A stretch of DNA of 64,000 bases, from NCBI RefSeq assembly GCF_963676815.1, contig NZ_OY781365.1, positions 4,994,501 through 5,058,500 of the forward strand. Direction: 5' to 3'. Below, piece by piece: positions 26,046 to 34,578 of the stretch. The notes beneath the pieces were generated by a model. It saw only the letters and a list, made by a program, of their open reading frames with translations, was not told where the DNA came from and searched no databases. Every line of letters starts with the position of its first letter. Within the stretch, counting starts at the first letter, position 1. A program made the translations under genes and the position numbers. The stretch is from an uncultured Draconibacterium sp. GTDB lineage: Bacteria > Bacteroidota > Bacteroidia > Bacteroidales > Prolixibacteraceae.

Positions 26046-26963
26046 ATGTACTTCCCTTACCTCAGAGGTCGCCAGTTTGAGCTCATAGCTTTACGAGAAT
26101 ATGCTTTGCAAAGAGGCGATAAGAATAATGTTTTTCCAATAATTGAACCCGTTAAAAAAACGTTTAACAGTTTTAAGCTCGCGATACCCAGGTTTATTGA
26201 AGGGGACATACCGTTTGCAATTATTTTAAACCCGCAGGTTGGTGACTTGGTTGGTTCGAAAGACATATTAAATGAGTTGGAAGCGGAATTAGAGGATAGC
26301 TCATGGACAGCAGCCTTCATTGTTCAGAACAATATGGATGATATTAGGGAGCAAATTGATAAGTACGGACTTGATAAAGTAATGATGATCTGTTCGAAAA
26401 CAGTTGATACAAGCTCTGATAAGTTTATTGAATTTGTGAAAAATGGTAAGATAGAATACGTTGTTTCAGAGGAGAATAAATCACTAAAAAGAGAGTTAAG
26501 AGGTACCGATAAAAAAGTAATTTTACTGAATGACTGTTTCCAACCCAAAAAAAGAAATAGTGATTATTTAAATGCGCCAGCTGAAAAATTCACGGAAGAA
26601 AACATTTTTTTCGAAGAGGATAGATACTACGGATTTTCGGATTATACTACTGTTTCAAGTGAGTATAGTGAAGGTGGGACTTCACCGTATGCTGTTTCTA
26701 TTCACTTAACTTATCAAAATAAAAATGAAGAGATATGGATTCGTCATTTTACTTCAGAAACAAATGACGACCAGGCCAATATTCAAGGGAAATTTGCGGA
26801 AGCAGCAAGGAAAGCCGTTAAATTTTTGAATGATAAGAATATTGAAACCGTTGCCGCAAATGAACTTCGTGGGTATTACGATAATTCGAAATATCCGGGA
26901 TTGGGAATGATTAAAAAGATTTCGATAAAACACCATATTGAGTTAGTAAATAATATCATTTAA
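26046..26963 (+). CDS. sce7725-family protein
   Basis: 305 residues. The opening MYFPYLRGRQFELIALREYA and the following FPIIEPVKK are hallmarks of the sce7725 family. A beta/alpha pattern resembling a TIM-like barrel (FAIILNPQVGDLVGS) runs through the protein. No catalytic motif is assigned. It is the obligate-looking partner of the upstream sce7726 gene and lies 11 bp before a RES-domain gene. A biochemical function is not known for this family. Confidence 0.8.
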   Translation: MYFPYLRGRQFELIALREYALQRGDKNNVFPIIEPVKKTFNSFKLAIPRFIEGDIPFAIILNPQVGDLVGSKDILNELEAELEDSSWTAAFIVQNNMDDIREQIDKYGLDKVMMICSKTVDTSSDKFIEFVKNGKIEYVVSEENKSLKRELRGTDKKVILLNDCFQPKKRNSDYLNAPAEKFTEENIFFEEDRYYGFSDYTTVSSEYSEGGTSPYAVSIHLTYQNKNEEIWIRHFTSETNDDQANIQGKFAEAARKAVKFLNDKNIETVAANELRGYYDNSKYPGLGMIKKISIKHHIELVNNII

Positions 26964-26974
26964 AATCCCCTGCA

Positions 26975-27994
26975 ATGTTTATTTGTTCCGAGTGTTTTTC
27001 CGACATCGAGTTAAAAAGCCACATTGAATCACTATCAACAAAAAATGGAGATTGTGCTTTCTGTGGAGCCAAGGCAACGCCGCATTTATCATCCGACGAA
27101 TTACTGGACTTTTTTGAGGAGCTTTTCGGATTATACCAGGTTGATAGCTCAGGAGTTGCATTAACAGATAAAATTGAAAACGATTGGAATTTATTTTCAA
27201 GTCACGCGGTTGCTGAAAAGCTGGTTCCTGAGTTATTAAAAATTACATCGTTTTCCGATTGGGAATTTGATATTTCTGTTCGCTATATTGATGAGATAAG
27301 TGATAACATATCGTATTGGGAAAAGTTAAAAGACAGCCTTAAGTGGGAACGGAGATTCCTGATGGAATTGGAAAATATAAAAGACCTTGGTTGGGATAGC
27401 TTCTTTAAAGATCAAATTGAATTTACTGAAACGGATGAATTTTGCCGGGCCAGAATTCACACGAATGAAGGTGAACCCAAATTGCCAACACATAAAATGG
27501 GACGTCCCGATAGAGAAAAGGTTAACGTTGGAAGGGGAAATCCACAAGGAATACCCTACCTGTATTTGAGTATGGATCCGGTTACAACGCTTTATGAGAC
27601 CAGGGCTTTACTACACGATGAAGTAAGTATTGGTGATTTCAAAGTAAGAAAAGGCGAGTTATTAAACATAGTCGATTTCACCGAAATTGGCAGAGCATTC
27701 CGAGGTATTGGAAACTTGATTAATCATACAAAAGCTGTTCGCTTAAAGGAATTAATCGGTGATGATTTGTCAAAACCTATTCGTAGATATGATTCTGATC
27801 TGGAATATGTTCCAACCCAGTTTATTTGCGAATTTATCCGTTATGTTATTGGTGCTGATGGGATTTTATTTAATAGTTCGCTACATAAAGGGGGAAAGAA
27901 TGTTGTTCTTTTTGATCAGGCTAAGGTTGAATGTACCAATGTGAAAAAATGTTTGGTTACTGACCTAACAATACAATACGAAGAGATTGTGTGA
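26975..27994 (+). CDS. RES-domain protein with N-terminal zinc finger
   Basis: 339 residues. Cys4, Cys7, Cys27 and Cys30 form a CxxC...CxxC zinc ribbon. A helical (HEPN/RES-N-like) region follows to about 145. Residues about 150-330 are a RES domain (GRGNPQGIPYLYLSMD, TTLYETRALLHDEVSI, FICEFIRYVIGADGILFNSS). RES toxins of RES-Xre modules degrade NAD+ by phosphorolysis. No Xre antitoxin adjoins this one, so activity may be held in check by the sce7725/sce7726 proteins. Together they look like a three-gene abortive-infection candidate. Confidence 0.8.
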   Translation: MFICSECFSDIELKSHIESLSTKNGDCAFCGAKATPHLSSDELLDFFEELFGLYQVDSSGVALTDKIENDWNLFSSHAVAEKLVPELLKITSFSDWEFDISVRYIDEISDNISYWEKLKDSLKWERRFLMELENIKDLGWDSFFKDQIEFTETDEFCRARIHTNEGEPKLPTHKMGRPDREKVNVGRGNPQGIPYLYLSMDPVTTLYETRALLHDEVSIGDFKVRKGELLNIVDFTEIGRAFRGIGNLINHTKAVRLKELIGDDLSKPIRRYDSDLEYVPTQFICEFIRYVIGADGILFNSSLHKGGKNVVLFDQAKVECTNVKKCLVTDLTIQYEEIV

Positions 27995-28270
27995 GTACGT
28001 TACAATTGTTGCTCCTTATAATATAGAGATTCGCAATTCGCGAATTGAAAATACTATTTAAGAGGTTCCTCTGATCGCAACCTTCATTTATTCTGCCAAT
28101 TTTATCTTAAATATTCAGCAATTTGGCAGTTATTAACTTCCAAATTCAATTGAGAAAAATTGACCTCCGCTCGCGCCTCCCGATACTTCGGGATGTGATC
28201 GGTGTGCAGTTCAGTCGTATTGAATCCGTTCTTCCCTGCCTGTCCCCCAATAATATGAGACCGGAGGAAT
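27995..28270. other. spacer with palindrome and hairpins before repeat B
   Basis: No gene. It holds a perfect 14-bp palindrome CAATTCGCGAATTG (28034-28047), a spaced inverted pair CTGCCAA/TTGGCAG further on, and a short TCCCGA-TAC-TTCGGGA hairpin near 28178-28193. None is followed by a T-run. Confidence 0.5.
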
Positions 28271-28640
28271 GGATCGGTCGAATTTGGCATAAAATTCAAG
28301 TTTATTGTTCCGGTAATCCAACCGGACTAAAATACTTTATCCATGTATTATTTTTTAAAACCCAATTTCCGCTTGTTACAGTTTTGGCGGGTGCTTCCAC
28401 GGTACCTGTTTGTTATACCGATTAGCAATTGGACTGAGCCTTAAAATCGTTTCACTCTTTTAGTCTTTTCAATTGTCTATCGGCATTTACTCCCGAATGA
28501 TTTCGGGACAAGCTATTGTAATTTCATCGCTTCGCTTAAGGCTCTCGTTGAAAAACAATTGGTATTACAAGCGGAGAACCTGCGGCCAGGCCCCTGCCGG
28601 GAGAAGTCCTGCGCAGGGGATAATCAATTATTAAGTGATT
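28271..28640. repeat. dispersed non-coding repeat, copy B
   Basis: Matches copy A from GGATCGGTCG to TAAGTGATT, but with a 152-bp insert (28416-28567) that starts TACCGATTAGCAATTGG and ends CAATTGGTATTA. The insert is shared with copy C, except for about 23 bp around a CCCGA/TCGGG hairpin found only here. The end can fold through CCCCTGC/GCAGGGG. It separates the RES module from the AlbA_2 gene. Confidence 0.8.
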
Positions 28641-28752
28641 TTATGTAGGAATACCTTTTTGTGGGATTTGATGTTGAACATCAATTCGCATTTGCGGTTA
28701 ATCTGAATAATTCCCCGGGGCTTTACCACTGGGTTCCGCTTTTGATTTTTTT

Positions 28753-28857
28753 TGTATTAATAATTAATTGTATCAATTTGCGTTTAACTACGAAATTGGT
28801 AGTAAATCGCAAATGCATAATGAACGAAAAATCGCGATATAATACGTTAGAAGAATG
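28753..28857. repeat. dispersed repeat D1 with imperfect hairpin
   Basis: About 105 bp matching 32810-32918 at roughly 85% by eye. Its core is an imperfect 16-bp inverted repeat, ATTTGCGTTTAACTAC (28776-28791) and GTAGTAAATCGCAAAT (28799-28814), 14 of 16 paired. Minus-strand frames through both copies share a short peptide, but the match follows the DNA repeat. It lies upstream of the AlbA_2 gene; the second copy lies upstream of rteC. Confidence 0.75.
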
Positions 28858-29050
28858 CCGGATGACGATTTTATTTCGTACCAATCCTGATACGTTCACC
28901 CTCCTGTAGAGCAGTAGTGGATTCTTTCGATAATCACGTTTTGGGAGAGAAATCAAAGTCGTTTTCACGGTTGGAAGCTCTGGAGTGTAAAAAATATGAT
29001 GTAAATTAGGCTGTCTCAAAAAACAGTTAATCGTCGATTAAAAAAATATC

Positions 29051-30760
29051 ATGACAATAGATGAGCTGAAACACCTAAAAGAAAGCGAAGATAAAATTGA
29101 ATTTAAAGCTGCTGAACGTAATTTTCCCTTTGCTGGGGGGAATAGAACAGCTCAAGAAGAAAGACGTAAGTGTTTTTTGGGTTATGTTGTTGCTTTTGCC
29201 AATGAAGGTGGGGGAACTCTTGTTTTTGGAATGACAGACCAAGAGCCTCATATTGTCGTTGGGAGTAATTTTGGAGAAGGGAAATTGGGGCAGTTGGAAG
29301 ATGAAACATATAGTCGGTTAGGTATTCGAGTGAAAACCGAAGAGCTATTTGAAAACAATAAGCGTGTTGTAGTAACTCATATACCTGGGCGCCCTATCGG
29401 GAAAATACTAAAATTTGAAGGGGTGCCATTAATGCGTATTGGTGAAAGCCTACGTAATATGAACGATGAGGAAATCTTTGCAATTCTTTCGGAACAGGAG
29501 TCAGATTTTTCCGCAAAAGTTTGTGAAGGTGTTACCATTCACGATCTTGACGAGGTTTCTATCGGAATAATGAAGGAAAAGTATGCTGCCAAACAAAACA
29601 ATCCGGATTTTCAGCATTTAAGCACTGAACAAGTTTTAACTGATTTGAAATTGCGCAATAATGGCAAACTTAATTTTGCCGCTTTAATCCTTCTTGGGAA
29701 AAAGGATATTTTGCAACAGTATTTACCACAATGTAAAACGGTTTGGGAGTTTCGAAACAATGAGGCTCAAATTCACCATGATGCACGAGAGGTAATTGAA
29801 GATTCACTTTATATTGCAATAGATAAAATTTGGCAATTAATCAATCAGCCGACATTAAATAGGAAATACCCAATACAAAAGGGAGCTTATATCTTTGATT
29901 TATACAGTTTCAATGAAGCTGTAATTCGTGAAGCAGTTTTAAATGCGATTGCTCATCGTGACTACTTAATTACGAGTGAGATTGTTATCAAACAGTTTCC
30001 AAATAAAATAATAATCAATAATCCCGGGGGCTTCCCTAAAGGGGTTTCTATAGAAAATATTGTTACAGTAAGTAGTACTCCTCGTAGTCGTCTTATGACA
30101 GAGATTTTAGAAAAAACAGGTTTGGTAGAAAGGAGTGGACAGGGGGTTGACAAAATATATTCAATAACACTCTCAGAAGGGAAAGCAGAACCAGATTATA
30201 AAAAATCTGATATTTTTCAAGTTTCACTGTGCCTGAAAACTGAAGTAATTGATAAAGCATTTCATGTTTTCATCAATCAATATCAAAATAGTAATAAAGA
30301 ACCCAAATTGGGCGTAGAACAAATTATTGTACTTAGTAAAATCAGGGGAGGCCATTTCCAGAATCTAAATAGAGAGATTGTTGCTCAATTGGAAAATATT
30401 GGTTTAATAAAAAGAGTATCGGGACATACTACCCGGTATACCTTGTCAGAGGATTATCATAGCCTATTGAATAAAAGTTTAAGAATTGGGAATAGATATT
30501 TAGTTCAAGAGGTAGAACAATTACTTTTAGCCCTCCAGGGAAATTCACTAAAAGTTGGAGAATTGGAAGAGGTATTATCTGATTCTCTTTCACGAAACCA
30601 GATAATATATTTGTTGCAGAAATTAAGGGAAGATGAGGTATTAGAGGTTGAAGGTAAGTTAAAAGGTACTAAGTATCTTATTTGTGGTGCTAATTCTGAC
30701 TTAAGGGGAGATGTTTTGATTAGTAAAGTTATTGCCGAATTGAGGGATAAATATGAATAA
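29051..30760 (+). CDS. AlbA_2/Schlafen-type DNA-binding ATPase-like protein
   Basis: 569 residues. The N-terminal AlbA_2 (divergent AAA_4) domain spans about 8-150 (KIEFKAAERNF, AFANEGGGTLVFGMTD). Residues about 270-370 carry an HATPase_c_4-like module (FNEAVIREAVLNAIAHRDY, IINNPGGFPKGV, GLVERSGQGVDKIY). Winged-helix-like segments follow to the C-terminus. Proteins of this build are annotated as ATP-binding transcriptional regulators and turn up in defence islands. It stands alone between repeats D1 and C and is followed within 30 bp by an unusual satellite array. Confidence 0.8.
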   Translation: MTIDELKHLKESEDKIEFKAAERNFPFAGGNRTAQEERRKCFLGYVVAFANEGGGTLVFGMTDQEPHIVVGSNFGEGKLGQLEDETYSRLGIRVKTEELFENNKRVVVTHIPGRPIGKILKFEGVPLMRIGESLRNMNDEEIFAILSEQESDFSAKVCEGVTIHDLDEVSIGIMKEKYAAKQNNPDFQHLSTEQVLTDLKLRNNGKLNFAALILLGKKDILQQYLPQCKTVWEFRNNEAQIHHDAREVIEDSLYIAIDKIWQLINQPTLNRKYPIQKGAYIFDLYSFNEAVIREAVLNAIAHRDYLITSEIVIKQFPNKIIINNPGGFPKGVSIENIVTVSSTPRSRLMTEILEKTGLVERSGQGVDKIYSITLSEGKAEPDYKKSDIFQVSLCLKTEVIDKAFHVFINQYQNSNKEPKLGVEQIIVLSKIRGGHFQNLNREIVAQLENIGLIKRVSGHTTRYTLSEDYHSLLNKSLRIGNRYLVQEVEQLLLALQGNSLKVGELEEVLSDSLSRNQIIYLLQKLREDEVLEVEGKLKGTKYLICGANSDLRGDVLISKVIAELRDKYE

Positions 30761-30787
30761 ATTGAAATAATCAGGACTTAATCTTTC

Positions 30788-31455
30788 AATTCTTTATATT
30801 TCCAGAATTCTCTATGAAATCCTATTTGAGATTTCTTTAGAAATAATTTATCTAATTCTCTAGAATAGATTTTAATTCTTTATATCTCCAGAATTCTCTA
30901 TGAAATCTTATATGAGATTTCTTTAGGGATAGTTTATCCAATTCTCTATAATGGATTTCAATTCTTTATATTTCCAAGAATTCTATACGAAATCTTATAT
31001 GAGATTTCTTTAGGGATGATTTATCTAGTTGTCTAGAATAGATTTCAATTCTTTATATTTCCAAGAATTCTCTATGAAATCTTATATGAGATTTCTTTAG
31101 GGATGATTTATCTAGTTGTCTAGAATAGATTTCAATTCTTTATATTTCCAAGAATTCTCTATGAAATCTTATATGAGATTTCTTTAGGGATGATTTATCT
31201 AGTTGTCTAGAATAGATTTCAATTCTTTATATTTCCAAGAATTCTCTATTAAATCCTATATGAGATTTCTTTAGAGATAATTTATCTAATTCTCTAGAAT
31301 AGATTTTAATTCTTTATATCTCCAGAATTCTCTATGAAATCTTATATGAGATTTCTTTAGGGATAGTTTATCCAATTCTCTATAATGGATTTCAATTCTT
31401 TATATTTCCAAGAATTCTATATGAAATCTTATTTGAGATTTCTTTAGGACTGATT
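30788..31455. repeat. 86-87-bp tandem satellite array, 7.7 units
   Basis: Units begin at AATTCTTTATAT: 30788, 30874, 30960, 31047, 31134, 31221, 31308 and 31394 (last one partial). Each holds GAAATCT...AGATTTC, a 7-bp inverted pair. Units 4 and 5 are identical; units 1-2-3 resemble units 6-7-8, giving a higher-order period of 433 bp. There are no unique spacers, so it is not a CRISPR. It is very AT-rich, has no open frame, starts 28 bp after the AlbA_2 gene and runs straight into repeat C. Confidence 0.92.
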
Positions 31456-31760
31456 TATTGTTCCGGTAATTCAACCGGACTCAAATACTATTTCCATGTA
31501 TTATTTTTTAAAACCCGATTTCCGTTTGCAACAGTTTTGGCGGGTGCTTCCGAGGTACCTGTTTGTTATACCGATTAGCAATTGGACTGAGCCTTAAAAT
31601 CGTTTCACTCTTTTAGTCTTTTCAATTGTCTATCGGCATTTACTATTGTAATTTCATTGCTTCGCTTAAGGCTCTCGCTGAAAAACAATTGGTATTACAA
31701 GCGGAGAACCTGCGGCCATGCCCTTGCCGGGAGAAGTCCTGCGCAGGGGATAATTCATTA
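31454..31760. repeat. dispersed non-coding repeat, copy C
   Basis: Aligns with copy B from TTTATTGTTCCGGTAAT to the GCGCAGGGGATAAT end. It carries the insert seen in B (31569-31697, 129 bp) but without the 23-bp CCCGA/TCGGG piece. The satellite joins its left side without a gap. The HU-like gene follows after 184 bp of leader with no other feature. Confidence 0.8.
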
Positions 31761-31944
31761 CTTTCTATTTCAATTTTTACTCCACGATGCTGCATCTGCG
31801 GCTTTACCCCATCAATTTACCGGATATTACTTTTATCGCTTCCCGCTGTTTGGTTTCGAACAGAGGTAGAGGAGGTATTGCCTGTTTTTTTGGGGGTGGC
31901 CCGGCGGAACGGGGAGATTTATAACAATTTAAAAACAATAAATT

Positions 31945-32325
31945 ATGTCGATATTATATTCAAAAATTCAACGGGTTAACCCACGCAACCCACAAGCCGA
32001 CCGGAAATGGTACCTGGTGCCCAACCGCGTGGAACAAAAAACAGAAAAGGAGATTGCCGAAGCATTGAGTAAAAATACCACTTTAAGCCGTGGCGAAGCA
32101 GTCCTGGTATTGGATGAGCTGCAAGCTGTGATCCAGAATGCCCTGCTCGATGGCTATTCGGTGCAAATGGGCGACTGGGGCTCGTTTCAGCTAACGTTCA
32201 ACTGCACCGGCACGGATACCGAAGCAGAATGCACTGCCGATAAAATTACGTCGGTCAACATCCGTTTCCGCCCCGGCAAACAGATGAAAGAGGCCCTGTC
32301 GAAAGCAACCTTTGTAGCCCGGTAG
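31945..32325 (+). CDS. HU-like DNA-binding protein (Bacteroidota type)
   Basis: 126 residues. It starts MSILYSKIQRVNPRNPQADR and has the HU-like core (VLDELQAVIQNALLDGYSV, MGDWGSFQLTF) and the DNA-arm region VNIRFRPGKQMKEAL. The extended HU-type fold of this family is common near mobile elements and polysaccharide loci in Bacteroidota. It would bend or coat DNA and may assist recombination. A terminator follows at 32351-32377. Base composition is more GC-rich than the defence genes upstream. Confidence 0.85.
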   Translation: MSILYSKIQRVNPRNPQADRKWYLVPNRVEQKTEKEIAEALSKNTTLSRGEAVLVLDELQAVIQNALLDGYSVQMGDWGSFQLTFNCTGTDTEAECTADKITSVNIRFRPGKQMKEALSKATFVAR

Positions 32326-32350
32326 TATTCGCTTAATCCTTTTCTATCAC

Positions 32351-32377
32351 AACCTCCCGACAGTTTGTTGGGAGGTT
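32351..32377 (+). terminator. terminator hairpin after the HU-like gene
   Basis: AACCTCCC (32351-32358) pairs with GGGAGGTT (32370-32377) around an 11-nt loop, 25 bp after the stop. The following GCTTGTTCT is only weakly T-rich. Confidence 0.65.
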
Positions 32378-32580
32378 GCTTGTTCTGCCCGGAATTCATC
32401 AAGGTCTTTTCCGAGAATCTTCTTGTTCTTTTCTGAAAATCTTCTTGATGAAGTTTGAGATTCTTCTTCATGATTTGGTGGAAAGTTCCTGATGAGTTAT
32501 TTCGGTTGGATTTATTGACGATATTGGCCGGTCATCACGGCTCTGAAACAGGCTTTCATTGGCAGATGTGTAAATAAATA

Positions 32581-32606
32581 AAAGAGCCATTCAACAATGG
32601 CTCTTT
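32581..32606. terminator. bidirectional-looking hairpin AAAGAGCCAT/ATGGCTCTTT
   Basis: A 10-bp perfect stem (32581-32590 and 32597-32606) with a TCAACA loop; A-rich on the left, T-ended on the right. No gene ends close by except HU, 250 bp upstream. Confidence 0.6.
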
Positions 32607-32627
32607 CTAATGTTAACCCCCAAACAC

Positions 32628-32652
32628 ACAGATGATCAGAACGATCATCTGT
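32628..32652. promoter_or_regulatory. perfect inverted repeat ACAGATGATC-N5-GATCATCTGT
   Basis: Exact 10-bp arms (32628-32637, 32643-32652) around AGAAC. It lies 22 bp after the previous hairpin in the long gap before rteC. It is a candidate protein-binding site; no regulator is assigned. The rest of the gap 32653-33307, apart from repeat D2, shows nothing clear. Confidence 0.45.
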
Positions 32653-32809
32653 TATAAATATAATTATTTTTTAATTACATTTAGCTATAAATCCAATCTA
32701 AAAAATCTATCGATAAATATTTTTGATTTGAATCACGGTTTTGTCTGACAATCTTTAATACAGAAGGCGAGGTGGGAAAGTGATTAAATAGAATTTGATT
32801 TGAAATATT

Positions 32810-32918
32810 TTGGATTAATAATCAATTGTATCAGTTTGCGTTTAACTACGAAATAGGTAGTAAATCGCAAATACATATTGGACGAAAAATTGTGATATAA
32901 GACTTTTGAAGAATTCTC
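32810..32918. repeat. dispersed repeat D2
   Basis: Second copy of D1, with the same hairpin core (TTTGCGTTTAACTACG, GTAGTAAATCGCAAAT) and flanking words. It lies about 390 bp upstream of rteC. Both copies are placed upstream of a gene on the plus strand, so a promoter or regulatory role is possible. Confidence 0.7.
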
Positions 32919-33307
32919 AAATGGTGTGAGAGTAGCATGTAAGTTTCCCTTTTGTTTGTATGAAAAATCATTCAAATGAATATAAAAAGAGTCGATACGA
33001 ATGATAAGTCATACGGCACATGGGGCTTCATCTGATTTAATATTCTAATAGACCTGTTCTATTCATGAAAATAAGTCTGTTATTTTCAACAATTCCATTT
33101 TGATTTAATCTATTCATTGTTTTTTGCCAACAATGAACAATTCTCCATAAACAAGTAGAAGTTAAGACCTGATTTTCAGGTAAACACACTTGAGTTTGAT
33201 GCTGCTTCCATCCAACAAACCAGTTGGTTAGGATTCCTTTCATTCATACAATCACTTCTGAGGAAATGATTGGACTTTTTTGTTTAAACTGATTCATTGT
33301 ATTGAAT

Positions 33308-34141
33308 ATGGAACACTATGCTAATGTTATTACCGACCTGGAGGAAAGTCTGAAGCAAATAACGAAGGCTTCTGATTGTATGCTAACCACTGCAAAACTG
33401 GCGATCAAACGGTGCCGAATCGCCCTGGTTGAGTTGAAGAAGATGATGACCATTCATGGCTTTCCGGACGTACAATCAGAAATTCATTTTTTTAAGGAGA
33501 CAAAACCAGTTGTTTTTAGCTATCTTCTGTATTATCAAAAACTTCTGGAACTGGAAAGTTACCGTTCCTCTCAGGGAACACAAGGGATGAAACGATTCCT
33601 AAAGGAGAAGCTGGAAGAGGTTCAGGGATACATGGAGGAACATATCGAGACGGTTAAATATTATCATAGTGGCTTTACCTATTTAGACCGTTTGTACTTT
33701 GTCAGGGATACGGAGGAGATTCCAATTGAACTGAGAGGAGAGTACTATTTAATGGATCAGGAATTTAATACCTGGCAAGACTATAATTTTTCAGTGATAC
33801 GTGCCAATGAAATGTTGCTGAAGTACTTATATCATGAAATTTTCAAATTGGAAAGCACAGAAGGGAATTATAATTTTCAGCAGGTGAGCCAGTTTACCTG
33901 GACAGCCAATAAAATTGATTTAGTGGAATTGATTTATGCGCTCTATTATTCAAAGGCTGTCAATAATGGTAATATTACGATCAAAGAGTTGGGAAACCTG
34001 ATTGGACAGCTTTTTAATGTTGAAATCTCAAAGGATGTCTACCGGTATTACATTGAGATTCAGCAGCGTAAAATTGAACAGACCAAATTTATCGGTCATC
34101 TGCAATCAGTACTTCAACAACAAATTGATCAAAACATCTGA
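33308..34141 (+). CDS. rteC: RteC-family regulator of a conjugative transposon
   Basis: 277 residues from the ATG at 33308; an in-frame TTG two codons earlier is ignored. The helical N-terminal half (HGFPDVQSEIHFFKETKPVV) and the end (LFNVEISKDVYRYYIEIQQR) match RteC. In CTnDOT, RteC activates the excision operon and so starts transfer. The C-terminal part resembles a winged helix. RteA/RteB two-component genes are not seen. It is the first gene of the conjugation block, followed by an excisionase-like HTH gene 140 bp downstream. Confidence 0.88.
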   Translation: MEHYANVITDLEESLKQITKASDCMLTTAKLAIKRCRIALVELKKMMTIHGFPDVQSEIHFFKETKPVVFSYLLYYQKLLELESYRSSQGTQGMKRFLKEKLEEVQGYMEEHIETVKYYHSGFTYLDRLYFVRDTEEIPIELRGEYYLMDQEFNTWQDYNFSVIRANEMLLKYLYHEIFKLESTEGNYNFQQVSQFTWTANKIDLVELIYALYYSKAVNNGNITIKELGNLIGQLFNVEISKDVYRYYIEIQQRKIEQTKFIGHLQSVLQQQIDQNI

Positions 34142-34281
34142 AAATAAACAGATTGTCGTTTTTTATTGCTATTTGGTAAACAATAATAATTCCCCAAGCT
34201 GACAATAACTTGATAACATCTAAAATTTAGGGGTTGCAAATTTGGTCGTATTTAGAACGAACAATTTAAAATTGAACAGTT

Positions 34282-34578
34282 ATGCCAACAGAAATTGTAA
34301 CTACCGACGATCTTCGGGAATTCAAACTCGATCTGATCAAAGAAATCAAACAGCTCTTCGCGGCCCATCACGGGCAACCCACCAAAAAATGGTTAAAATC
34401 CTACGAAGTCAGAAAACTGCTGGGGATCTCACCGGGAACGCTTCAAAACCTGCGTGTAAATGGTACTTTGCCCTTTACTAAAATTGGTGGCGTGATTTTC
34501 TATGACAGCGAAGAGATCCAAAAAATGATGGTGGAAAACAGAGTCCAAAACCGCTTTGAGTTTGGGCGCAGGAAATGA
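34282..34578 (+). CDS. excisionase-like HTH protein
   Basis: 98 residues with a MerR/excisionase-type winged helix in the C-terminal half (WLKSYEVRKLLGISPGTLQN, then GTLPFTKIGGVIFYDSEEI). Such proteins act as Xis-like directionality factors or small regulators in Bacteroidota mobile elements. Its stop overlaps the next start (ATGA). No integrase gene is in the window for it to work with. Confidence 0.8.
   Translation: MPTEIVTTDDLREFKLDLIKEIKQLFAAHHGQPTKKWLKSYEVRKLLGISPGTLQNLRVNGTLPFTKIGGVIFYDSEEIQKMMVENRVQNRFEFGRRK

Noticed and set aside
28723..29019. Minus-strand frame sharing a peptide with 32784-32975
   Set aside because: The likeness follows from the D1/D2 DNA repeat; the frames differ outside it and have no family match.
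30788..31455. CRISPR array
   Set aside because: The unit is continuous over 86-87 bp with no unique spacers, and no cas genes are present; it is a satellite.
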